A stretch of 64,000 nt of DNA from Lottia gigantea (lineage: Eukaryota > Mollusca > Gastropoda > Lottiidae), in NCBI RefSeq assembly GCF_000327385.1, contig NW_008706746.1, positions 4,142,243-4,206,242 on the forward strand, read 5' to 3'. The notes beneath the pieces were generated by a model. It saw only the letters and a list, made by a program, of their open reading frames with translations. It was not told the DNA's origin and made no database searches. This document shows, one piece after another, positions 23,401 to 35,400 of the stretch. The first letter of the stretch is position 1; each line of letters opens with the position of its first letter. Position numbers and translations under genes: made by a program.

Positions 23401-26400
23401 AGGATAGTCTATCAGTCGAGACAGTTATATCGTACTTTGACCCTGCAAGAAAAACAGAGATCTTTGTAGATGCTAGTCCTGTAGGACTCGGAGCAATACT
23501 TACCCAAGTTGATGCAGGTGATCATCGCTTCGTCATATCTTATGCTAGCAGAAGCCTATCTGATGTTGAAAGAAGATACTCCAAATAGATCGTGAAGCAC
23601 TTGCCATAGTTTGGTCTGCAGAACGTTATCATCTGTATGTCTATGGAAAAGATTTCATCATCATCACGGACCACAAACCATTAGAGGGGATTTTTAATAA
23701 ACCACTTTCCAAACCTACAGCAAGAATTGAACGTTGGTTACTACGTTTGCAACCATACAACTTACTAGTTGAATATCAACCAGGAGCTAACAATCCTGCT
23801 GATTTCTTATCGAGACACCCTCAACCCTGCCAACCAAATTTTGATAGAGACATAGAAGAATATGTTAATTATATTGCTAATAATGCTGTACCAAAATCTA
23901 TGACTTTAGAGATGATCCGAGAAGCTACATCGACGGATCCAGCTATGCAGAAATTGATTCAATCTATCAACACCAATATCTGGAATAAGGCTGATCCTGA
24001 CATTAAACCATTCTACAACGTCAGAAACCAGTTATCGGTTGTTTCATCAGTTGTCCTCAGAAATTCAAAATTGGTAATACCAGAATCTCTACGTGATAAT
24101 TGTCTCAAAATAGCTCACGAAGGTCATCAAGGAGTTGTTAAAACCAAACGATTACTTCGAGAAAAAGTATGGTATCCCAACATTGATCGAGATACAGAAT
24201 CACTCATCAATCATTGTATACCTTGTCAATCAGCAAACACTGGAACCTCGCCAAAACCAGAACCACTTCACATGACAGAATTTCCATCACAACCCTGGAG
24301 TCATGTTAGTGCTGATTTTAGACTATCTGTTAGTGGTTATAGATTATTACTCTCGTTATCCAGAAGTAGAAATCATCAAATCAACCTCAGCTCACTGTAT
24401 TGTACCAAAGTTAGACAAAATGTTTGCTACACATGGAATTGTTCACGAACTTAAATCTGATAATGGACCCCCATTTAATGGTGCAGATTTTCAATCATAT
24501 GCTAAAACTGTTGGTTTTCATCATGCACGTGTCACTCCATACTGACCTAAGGCAAATGGTGAAGCTGAAAGGTTTATGCGCACGATCGAAAAGTACATTC
24601 GTTCATCTTTTGTTGAAAGGGGAGAATGGAAGAGAGATCTTAATCAATTTTTACTCAACTATAGAGCAACGCCACATTCTACAACCGGTGTATCACCAGC
24701 TCAACTGTTGTTTAATCGTCAAATCAAAACCAAACTTTCAGAAAATTCATTAGAAACACCAAGTGAAGACAACCACCAGAAATTGGCTAGAATAAACGAT
24801 AAAGCTGCCAAATGTAAGATGAAATCATATGCAGATCAAAAGTTCCATGCCAAATCATCCGATCTCATGCAAGGAGACTTTGTATTAGTGAAACAGAATA
24901 AAGTCAATAAATTGTCTACGCCTTTTAGTGCTGAACCATCCGTTGTATTAGATGTTAAAGGATCTATGATTACACTGAAACGACCTAATGGTAAAGTTTA
25001 TGCAAGAAACAGCTCGTTACTAAAAAGAGTACCAACTACGTCAAATCAGCTCAATAAAGCAACATCCGATTCTGAAGATGACATCGAGGATGATAGTTAT
25101 GCTCAACGACCAAATCCAGTAATTCCACAACCAATGAGAAGAAACCCAAGAAGACATCGTAATAGACCCCGTTATCTAAATGACTATGTTTAGGGCAATT
25201 TTAATTATTTCCTAGTCAATTGTTCTGAACTGTGATTTGAGTAACATTATATTTAATCAATGTGCTAAATAATGCGTAATATTTTAAATCTAATCAAGTG
25301 GACAGTTATCCATTTTTAATTTTATTTTAACTTGAAAAGAACACAAATAACTTTCAGTGCTATTATGTAACCAGTGACAATGTTCTTTTATCTAAAGGGG
25401 GAAGGGATGTAGTGTCCAGTGTTTCGGACTCCTCTGATCATTTTATGTATTGAGAGTTATGTCCCTTAATTGAATATGGCTGCGCCCATAACTAAGATGC
25501 ACGCCGTCCAATTTTATGATTAAAATGTAGTTAAACTATATATATCTTTTACACATCACCAAGATCCACCCATAAACATTATACTTAGAAATGTGTATGA
25601 ACCTAAGTTATGCTTTTAAATCAATTTTTTTCTCTGATGTAACAAATATTCAAAATATAATTGTCAAATGCATGCCATGTCTGAGAATGCCTTTTGAAAA
25701 TTTTCCATTTGAAAAGACCTACACATAACCTACTTCCCTCCTAGATCGAATAATTATTATCAACTTATCATTGTTACTTTTTTCATTATATTAAATAGGC
25801 TTAGATTGAATGGTTTGGCTGTCCCAACAAAACAAGCCACTCAACCCAATTCCAATTCAACTTTGCCAAAACCACTTCAAAGATCTGCAGCAGTCAAGTT
25901 TGGGAAAAGGAGGATTATTGAAGATCAGTGACAGTGCCAATAACAGAGAAAGTAAGATGCTCAGTTGTAAGAATGAAATGAAGGCGCCTGAATGTACAAC
26001 AGTTCCTCAAGATCTCCATGTAAACTTGTTATCATACATGTAAATCTTAAATATGGGCTTTTCATAATTATTTATCAAAATTCATATTTGTATGTCATTG
26101 TTGATTTATCTGAATATTGTTTAACATCTTTTGTAACCTGTAGTAACCCGTACATCTTTTTCTTTCCATCACATGCACTTGTGTATATATTATAACAATA
26201 TATCGAAATATTATGTAAGTTATACTGATTCTTTTCTGTCTTCGACTTTGTATAATGATCTAATTCTGACCCGTTTAAAATAAAGAGTTTATTATTATAA
26301 AAAACATAATCACAAATAGTTCAGTTTATATTCAGATAGGTTAAGTTCTTAATAATCTTGTGTAAGTTTTGGCTTGTCAGTTGTAAATTGTCAATTATTC

Positions 26401-29400
26401 TACCCTAAAATTAAATGAACTTTTTGTGTTAAGTTAATAATGGTAATGATCGTACTTTGTGTGATTTTATTCAATGAAACAAAGGGACAAACCAAGTGCT
26501 ATTTCGTTTTTATCTGCACAAAAGAGGGCAGCTTGATTGAAAGTGTCTTCATTTATAGTGATGTTACATACGAGACATTCTTCTACTCATTGTGGAGGCT
26601 AGAAGGGTTGTTGGGCTATTTTAAAAATTTTGAATAACGTTAATGAAAAAGACAAGTTAATCAATGCTTTACTCTAAAGCAAGCATGTTTATTTTTTGCA
26701 TTTTAAACCCTCTAAATGTGTACAGTTCTTCTCGACCTGGTGGAGGAAAATGTGCACGGATACAACAGACGACACATGCTGGCAAAACAACTCTGACATC
26801 TTTTCCAGCACCATTGCACGAATTGTCTATAAGCTATATGTCGGTATCTCTCATCCCGTCTACCACTAAAAGCGTGTCCACCATATTGCTGCTTGTAGCC
26901 TAACCATGCTACTTCCAAAACAAATTGATTAAAGAATAAAGGTCCCATTCCCGGATGATCAGTTATACATTCAACCCGCTGCCCTGTTGAGTCTTCATGC
27001 TGTGTGATCTTTGCTTGCGAGGTCGAGGTCAGGACTTCAATATTAAACTCAGTTTAAAAAAAAACAGCACCCGTCCATCCGTCCACACTCGAAACTAGCG
27101 TTGATCTTAGATATGACTCACTATTTATCCTCGAAATCGGTTAGACATGGTCATAATAATCTGACCATTATTACTAAGCATTAGGGTAGGATTTGCTTAT
27201 TATTCTTACCATTCTCCTGAACGATCGGTCTGAAGCCGCCACGCCCAATCTTCACCACCACTGTCACTCGTGCCAGTTTCTTCTTCTTCAACAGAAGCAA
27301 GAGGTTCATACATATATGGTCCAATTTCATAGCAAGGTTCTTCAGCGTGATCCGAATCCAATTCGCCCTGTGATAATACCCGTGCTTCGCCAAAATCAGT
27401 TGACTCTAAAGAGGTATCCGATGTTTCGCCATGTGGAATTACCGCTTCCATTTTGACGTATGTTGTGGGTATGACGTCATTGACACGACGTGATAACAAA
27501 GCCCGCCATTTTATAGGCAATTCTCGGAAAGTTCGTATTCTTTCCATTTTTGAGAAAAGTAACTTTTCGAGAATTTTTTTTAATTTTGTTTTGTAAAAGA
27601 TAAACGATCCAGGAGATATTCCACACATTTATTAACAATCTAAAAAACGACTTTGCACTACCCCTTTAATTCAAAAATTGTAAAAGCGAATGTTTATCGA
27701 AGAATTTTTATTTTCAGTACAAATTATTATTTTAGGTAAACAAATGTCAATTTTCATTAACAAATGTTAAATTAAGCGTGCAAATTAAGAGATAAGAATT
27801 TAGAATTGAAGAACATTGAATAAAAAGCCATTCCGCCTACCATACATGCCAACTAGTTACCAGGATGTAGAAGTGAAAAAGTTCCCCATTTTCTGATGCC
27901 GTGCAACTCTTTTGTCAGACACAATACCATTTTTTTAGATGCCTAACCTGTCTTAACCAAAGTCTAGGCTATCGCAGTAGCCATCCCTGTCAACTCTTCG
28001 ACAGCTGAACGCAACTTTTCTGTCCGCAAACGAGTCAAATCTCCAATATCTCGATCCTCAATGGTGGAAAACAGAAGGCCTTCTGCTGATGACATTTGAG
28101 TGACAGACTTGCTGGTCACTTGATTATGATGAACTAATTGACACTTTCGGGCAAGGGTCTCGAGATCTGTCAAAAGCGCTTATTTAAAAGTTGAACTCGA
28201 CGATATTCTAATATTATGCTCTTATTAAGAATTAAGATATCTTAACTACCATTAGAAGTATAAGTTTGAACCTCTTTATCTGGTTTAGGATTAGGTCTAT
28301 TGCCTTAAATGTTTATTCAAATTGAACTGCACAAAAAGCATTTTCCGAAAAAGGTGGAGGAGCACCAAAAACGGTTTCTGCCCCTCCCGTCCATTTGGAC
28401 CTACCAAGCCACTGTTGGTCATATTAGGCATAGGCAAACGACTGTCGCTAACATGGCCCGACAATGCAGAACATTACTCATTGCGGTTGGGTTTGTTAAC
28501 TTGGCAGGTATAATATTGTTTTGTTTTTTTTGATAAATTCATTGTTTTTTAAAAACTTTCAAAAATTAAAACTCTACATTTCACTTCATTTCTATGGTGT
28601 CAATTTTGTACGACGCTAAATGCAATCAGATCTTTCACAGAAACAAAACAACTGAATTTAATAGTAAGCATGTTATCTTCCTTTAGATTTCGGGGAAGGG
28701 AGGTATGATTCTCCCAAATGTACAGGCCTAGGGTGGAGCAGACACTTTATTTAGAAATTAGGATTAAGGGTCTTGATATTGGGTTTTCTTCTGTTCTTAT
28801 TCTGATCTGAAATTAGAAAAAATAACTCGCCCGATGGGCGGGAAGTATAGTATCTGTTATGTACTGATTGTTTTTAGTTTACTATGAACAATATTATCAT
28901 TTAAGTTCTTATTTTTTGAATATGCAACTATCATTTTCTGCTTATAGACATGGGGGAATTTCTCTTGAAGGCTCTTATAGTGGGCATGAACTATCTTGCT
29001 TGCTCGATTGCTGGTTGTATTAAACGGGACAACAAAGGGTGCTATGCTTACATTATGATGAATATTTAGTCCTATAGGTCTTGCTGTATTCAATGTCTCA
29101 ATCCAATGGGCTTCCCTAGATTGACGGGATTTGGTAAGTTTCATCTTCGGGCAAGTCAATTTCTATACGCTCAATTGGGATTAGGGCGAGATCGTCTATT
29201 GAATGGTCGTCGAGGTTGAAATGATTAGAAACAGGCTTGTCTTTCTTTAATTTGATGTCTGACCTAGGAGCATTAAAGCGAGTTCGTAAATTATTCTTAG
29301 TTTCTCCTACATATTGTTTGGGGCATTTCTTGCATGAAATTAAATATATTACATTCGAATGTTCACATGTTAGATGTTCCTGGATCGGGTACCTTTTATT

Positions 29401-32400
29401 CGTAGAGTTGCTTACAAAATAATGAGTTTCTGATATAAAGGGACATGTTTTGCATCTACTGGACAAACATGGAGCATTTCTTAAACCTGGAGGTACTTCG
29501 GCATAAAGTCTGTTTTTAGCTACTATCTGTGCTAATGTGGAATTTTTTATGTTTCGTAAAAATCGTTTAGAGTACCCACGCTCTTTCAGTTTTGAGAAAA
29601 CAATCGTACAGGCTTGGTTGAAATCAGAAGATCTTGTACAAATTCGATGAAATCGTAAAACTTGTGACTTAATTATACCAGAAAAGGTATGTATTGGGTG
29701 AAAGGAGCTCTTGTGCAAGAGTTGATGAGTATCTGTTTCTTTGAAATACACTTTAATATCCAGTTTATTTGTTTCAGCTATGGAATCTCCCTTAAAGACT
29801 GTGGTATCGAGAAAGTCTATGCTTTTGTCACTCTCGTTTGCGGTTAGTTTGATAGAAGGATGGTGGTTGTTGAGAATTTCAAAGAATTCCCAAAACTGTT
29901 CGATAGAATAAGTCCAAACCATAAAAATGTCATCCAAAAAGCGTCCGTAAAAAAGTGGGTCAAATGGACAGAGGGGCAACACCTCACGTTCCCACTCTGC
30001 CATGAAAAGGTTTGCGTACGAAGGGGCGAATCGTTTGCCCATTGCTGTCCCTGAAGTTTGTAAATATGTTTTACCATTAAATGTGAAATGTAAGACAAAT
30101 CTCTAAAAGCTGTAGAATTGCATCGTCGGGTCTCTTTGGATCTGGGTTTCTATTAAAAGCTTTACGAACTGCCGTTAAACCAGTAGTGTTATTGATATTG
30201 GTATACATAGAAGAAACGTCGATAGAAATTAAAATAGCTTTAGAGGGAACTCGAAGATTTTTTATTTTATTGACAAAATCGGTTGTGTCTTTAAGGTAGG
30301 CGCGATGTTGACATGCTAGAGGTAGTAAGAAATGATCAATGTATTCTGACACTGCATATGACTCACTACCACAGTCAGATATAATCGGGCGGCCTTTAGG
30401 GATTTTATTCGAGATAAACCACTCCTTGGTTGGATTTTAGACAAAGTGTACAAATGTCTCTCGCGACAATCAGGTTTAGCAGACAGATGGTCATATTGTT
30501 TCTGTTTGAGATAACTAGTTTTGACTAAATCGGCAAGAATATTGTGAATCATGTTAGCAGTTTCTTTGAAAATTGGTTTCGGTAAAATGGCATAATGTTT
30601 AGGATTAGTCAGTTGATTCTCTGCTTCTGAAACGTAATCCTCCCTATTCAGAATGACACAACATGAACCTTTGTCACTCTTTTTAATACCAATGCTATCG
30701 TCTTTCTTAAGTAAGTTTAACGCTTCACGTGTGAGATTAGGCTTTTCGTGTGTTATGGAAAGGTTCACTGTTTGGCTATTCATACTCGCAAATGCTTTCA
30801 ATATTTCAGGATGGATGGCGGCCTGAGGGGGTGTGGATTTAGTAATAAACATTGTTCTAGCACCACGTGGGGGGTGGTTTCGAAAAAAATATGTGCAGCT
30901 AAGATTTCGTTGAAATCGTTCAATGGATGGTCGGAGATAATTCAAGTTAGCTGTCTTTGGTGTGGGAATAAATTTAAGTCCACGGTCTAAGATTGAATGC
31001 TGAAGGGGTGTGAGAATTTTGCGGCTCAAGTTAACTACAGTTTGGCCTAGCGGTGGCCTCTCAGTATTTTTATCCCCAGTAATTAGTTTAAAGACTTACT
31101 CGATGCTTTAAGCTGGTGTATCCAAAACAAATAAATGCTGTTTGCTGTTTCTGGAGACCAATAAAGATTATCAACTGCTTCGAATTCTTCTTCGTAGGGT
31201 GGTAAGATTGTTGCGCTGTTGATACTGGACTCCATAATCATGTTGTTGAGAGTGCTGAGGTTCTGTTGTGCTTTATTCGAGATTTTATTTGAAATGGGTA
31301 TACATGTGAAGAGGATCTTGGAGTTTGGGAAGGTTTTGTTGGCTGTGGCGATTAATTTCTGGGCTTGGTTAAAGGAGGTCTTTGGTAGCTGATCACGGTT
31401 GTTGAGAAGGTTTGGGATCATGGTCGTATGATTCCAGGATTGACTGTATGTGATGGATTTGGGCACCGGGGTAAGAATGTATTTCAGTGTCTGAACTGGT
31501 TTTGGTAATTCGATTCAGGTTAGATGATCCAATTATTAAGGTAGATTTCTTTAGAGCAGGTAGCTTCCATAATGATTTGTCCTTGGTTTGGTGATAATAT
31601 GGTTTGGTTATAGCGGATATAATGGTCGTCGACGGTGTGATTGGTACTGGTTTTGTAGTTGTTAGAATTGTAGCATTGGGAACGGACTGGGATCTGGTTC
31701 GAGGGGGGGAAGGTCTGGATACACGTCTCGACTTGGATGGAGACTGAGGGGTGGTTTGCTGGTCCAAAAACGCACAGAAGGAAGAAAGGTTGGCGGATCC
31801 TGGATCACGTGGTGAAGATTCAGATGGTGTGGAAGGGGAAGACGAGTCTCTACGAGAGCGTTTACCTATGTCTGCTGGACTAGGAGTAGGTGAACTTCGG
31901 GCTCGTTTAGAGGTTTGGTTCGGCAGCGTGGTGGCTCTAGATGTAGTGTCCATTTCAGTTGGTAGAGATATGGTTACTCTGGTTTTTGTTTCGTTGATTG
32001 TTTGGTAGAACTTGGTGATTACAGCTTGAGTGAGACAGGCCCAGGACAGGGCATGAGAAACGATGCGGTCGACGGCAGGTGATGTTAAAGACTTGGTACG
32101 AATGATGGTCAGCTTCTCTTGAAGTGTGGTTTGGTAATGGTCGATCAGGACCTGCGTAACCTTAGAGAGCCATGTCCGATTGAGGGATTTAATATTCGCG
32201 TCAACAGCTGATGTTTTCATTGCTGAACGGATAAAACTATCCAACTCAGAGACTTTGCGTTTGAAGGTAAACGCTGGTTGGCCTTGCTGTTGAAGGGTAA
32301 GGATTGCCAAATGATGGAGGCACTGCAAAACTTGGAAGAACACCTTCACAAAGGGTTCTTCCTCCTTATGAGTGGGGACTGGTTGGCGTCGGTGGACTGG

Positions 32401-35400
32401 TAGTCGTTTCTGTTGTTGGTCAGGTCGATGGTTACCTCTTGATTGGTAGGTGTTGTAGGTAGGTCGGCGATGAGGTGGGATATAGCTGGATGGGTTGGTT
32501 GGTGGTCGGCGATTGGTAGGTGGTAGAGGTCGATGGAAGACAGGGCCGTGATATTGGTTTGGTTGACGATTAGTGTTTCTATGTCTGGCTTCTTGCCAGT
32601 GGTTGTTGTAGTTGGGGAGCATAATGAAAATAACTTGAGGTTAGAAAGGGAATGTACAGTGGATGTAACAGGAGGAAACTGTATATGCTAGCGTGAAAAT
32701 GTGGGGATCAAATTATGCAAATAAGTCAAACTGGGTTTGGGGATATATAAAGTAAGATCAAAGTTATGATGAACAATGCAAAAATATATATTTAGGTGAT
32801 AAATAACGCTAACAATGATGTGAAAAATTATAACAAGTAAAACAAAAACTTACGCAATTGATACGAACCGGTTTTCGAAATATTATCCTTGTTCAAGTGT
32901 CGAGGAATGGTTTTTCTTTCAGGGCGATGTTCGGAGGTTGGATTCAATGTTGATATGGGAGAGGAAAGTAAGTTTCACATGGGAAATACAGATTGTACAA
33001 CTACAGATCGTAAGTTTCATTCAAGACTTCAAAATATTTGATTACCAGTTGATATCGATATCAACTTTCTCCGACCCCCTCAAATAAAACCCTTTCAAAA
33101 TTACAGCCAAAGACATGATATACTAATTTAAATTAAATTGGAGGAGAATCTATGGGTTTTGATTATTTAAAAGTGTTAATAATACCTGAAATTAAAGTCA
33201 ATTGGCTTGGTGGTATTCCAGAAAAAGTTCGAAGATATATTTTGAAAGCAATTTGAACCAATATCAATGAACATATCAAAGAATATTAAGTAAGGATTTA
33301 TAACTAACGAAACGAAAGTTATCTATATGATTAGATACATATTCTTGACTAAACATTTTACTTGGCTACCAAAGCGTATGGTAAGGGTCTTCAAGTTATG
33401 AACATTCAAAAGCTTTTTTAGTCTTCTTTCCCTTGTGGTCTTTCGCGTAAATTTTGAATAGAAATGTAGCGCTTTCGATTATTGTCATTTAAAGCTAATA
33501 GTAATAAGTATGCGTTTTCTAATTTCAGTCATAAAAGTCGAGACTCAAAACCTTTCTACAGTTGGTAAGTTTAAGATGGCCTTTTAGCTACTTTTATCGA
33601 GGAGAAGATTTTCAGGAATTAAAGCTCCCGATGTTATACAATCATTCATTTGCTCTGTCGCTCATTCCTATGATCTTTGACATATATCACCATTATGCTT
33701 CCACAGAAATTATATTTTGGAAAAGAAACCTGTACCGAATAAGGCTATTCCTGTATTGAACAAATTGTCAGTGCAAAACTCTTTTCCACATTAGCAACAT
33801 TAGTCATGGATGCAGTATATATTTTATTTGATTTGTTGCAGAAGAGAATATCAATACAAGAGAAGCTGTGAAAGGTATTTGGTTATATTTTGTTTTCATC
33901 TGTAGTTATTTTATACCTTTTGTTTGGAACAGAATGGAGGGGCACAAAACAAACAAATAGTTAAAAAAATCTAAACCTTTTGAACTATTCGTAGCTCTAT
34001 TTCATATTTCTATGCCTCAGACACCCCTTTCCTTTAGGCCGAAAAAAACCAATCAAAAGTCAAGAACCGCTTTTATTCACATAGAAGTCTGATTCAAGTG
34101 CAAATATTAAAAATTAGATGTACCTTAATGAACTTTCTCTGCTATGCTTTGTATTAGGCGAGACATACAGTAACATAAATCCGAATTTAAGATGGGAAAT
34201 ACAAACTGTGTTGTTGACAAAGGTAATACTAATAAATTCTGAGATGCACAGGTCGGCTGAAGATTTAAAAGAAAAGCGAAATAGGCCTACTCATATAGAA
34301 TAATTAAAGGATTACAATACAAGCAACTGCAGTAAATTTGATGATCACAGATTCTGTTAGCTCAGGTCGACAAAATACAAAGTTTGCTAGAAAATAGAAC
34401 ATGGGCCAGTCGAAATTTTGACGCCTGTTTCTAGTCGATGATGACTGTGGTTGTCATTCGTTTATACAGGCCTAAGCTATATAGTGAATAAAACAAGTAT
34501 TTTATTCCAGAGATGATACAAGCTGAAGATTGTATTTTAGATACAAATATTGGAAGAGGTAAGATTAAGATAATCTCCTATTGGGCAAAGGAGCAAGTAT
34601 TTTGTACCTATTTTGTTTGGTGATTTCTTTGTGTGAGAGAACCTGTACTGTCAAGGAATTTGGTCGAAATCTATCAATTTTTTTAGGAATAAACTTGCAT
34701 GAATAAACTTCAAGAGCAATAGCAACGCTTCTTTTTTTACATGTGATTTAGGACTAATCTTTGACATTCTAATTTTGTAGGAAAAGAAACAGAGAGTTTA
34801 CTTAAAGTTGATATGGATGACAAGTCTAAATTTCAGATGGGGGATAAAGATTGTAAAACTAAAGAACGTAGGCCTATTCATATTTTTGTGATTTTAGTTT
34901 TGTAATGCACGAATATTTTGTGGCCCCGTCAAAGCCCCCTCACCTCATGTTTCCTAGAAACGCCACTGTTGACGTAGGAAAAAGCGTCAAAATTTGCTTG
35001 TTAAGCCCAACGCAGACGAGGAACATTTCTGTCGACGAACAAAAACATGGAACAAATATATTTGTTTTCCGTTATCCGCAGACGACAAACATAATTCCGC
35101 AGACGACGAACATTTAGCTCGAACAATACGCCAGTGCCACGGAAATCACATGACCTCAAAATGGCGACGTCCAGAAGAAAATGTAAAATTACGTTAACTA
35201 TTTTATTAATTTTAAAAAGACGCCAACGTAGACGGCGAAATAGGAGCATTTGTGTCCGTAACTGGATTCAACGTCGTAAAGAGCAGGGTGTGTTCGGCAA
35301 CGTACAAGAGCTGTCGGCTGACGAACTAGCAATGTATCGGCGATATTTCCGGGTTGACAAAGACGAGTTCAACACAATATTGAGGCAGATTGCGACCACA

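Larger units (their letters stand above)
21039..25583 (+). mobile_element. Ty3/Gypsy LTR retrotransposon, young copy
   Basis: Two 176-bp LTRs (21039-21214 and 25408-25583) look identical base for base and are flanked by 5-bp duplications CTTAG (21034-21038 and 25584-25588). Behind the left LTR is a tggcgacgagg primer-site-like stretch, and just before the right LTR is a purine tract. Parts in order: gag with a CCHC knuckle (about 21259-22050), protease with DTGAS (about 22260), reverse transcriptase with an SDD-type active site (about 22560-23200), RNase H (about 23460-23740) and integrase with an HHCC-type head (about 24110-24240) and DDE core, with a basic C terminus ending near 25193. It is nearly full length but broken, with about five breaks. 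Identical LTRs imply a very recent insertion, in the intron of the THAP gene. Confidence 0.95.
20751..25931 (+). pseudogene. THAP-domain gene split by an LTR insertion
   Basis: Exon one (about 20751-20998) reads CVAIFCSH, then EWPNNHERARLWTKFVQVKR, then SVLCAEYFSDDCF and a G-x-x-x-R end, the order of a THAP zinc finger. Exon two (25799-25931) follows an AG acceptor in matching phase and reads LRLNGLAVPTK, the AVPT box that closes THAP domains, and then a basic tail ending at TGA 25929-25931. THAP domains bind DNA and are the N-terminal part of several transposases. The final His zinc ligand of the C2CH set is Tyr here (CAEYF), so the finger is probably dead. No in-frame start ATG is evident. 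A Gypsy element fills the intron. The frame lies just inside the left inverted repeat of the large element and is best read as its ORF. Confidence 0.65.
18735..27830. mobile_element. Large TIR element carrying THAP and P2X7-tail genes
   Basis: Outer segment 18736-18937, continued by gccaggggtagtgcaaa at about 20521-20538, matches the reverse complement of about 27650-27830. Shared blocks include ttattcaatgtt, aattctaaattctta, taatttgca, gaaaattgacatt, aataatttgtactgaaaat, aattcttcg-taaacattcg and ggggtagtgcaaa. The inverted repeats are about 200 bp. Inside, a THAP-domain gene reads rightward from the left repeat and a P2X7-tail-like gene reads leftward from the right repeat, so the two converge. 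This layout suggests one DNA transposon whose repeats act as promoters for both genes. Without the later insertions the element would be about 3 kb. The superfamily is unclear: THAP domains occur in P, Kolobok and ISL2EU-type transposases, but no DDE catalytic region is left here. Target duplications were not resolved. Confidence 0.55.
18014..32922. other. 15-kb intron filled by nested mobile elements
   Basis: This is intron 2 of the RHIM-like gene. From left to right it holds about 700 bp of plain sequence, the left end of a large inverted-repeat element (about 18735), a foldback element, a THAP gene interrupted by a Gypsy insertion, a P2X7-tail gene, the right end of the large element (about 27830), about 1 kb of unassigned DNA and a Penelope-like element ending about 20-70 bp before the exon at 32923. 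Intron length therefore comes mostly from insertions. Confidence 0.6.

Noticed and set aside
28309-28533. Two overlapping plus-strand frames with a hydrophobic end
   Set aside because: No recognisable domain, weak splice context and overlapping alternatives; they look like chance frames.
31751-32008. Plus-strand frame of 85 codons
   Set aside because: Antisense shadow of the Ser/Pro-rich part of the Penelope-like upstream ORF.
32640-32922. Hammerhead ribozyme known from Penelope-like elements
   Set aside because: A CTGATGA...GAAAC core was not found near either end of this copy.
33140-33256. 34-codon frame starting MGFDYLKVLIIP
   Set aside because: Short, no splice borders in the right phase, and ends inside an intron.
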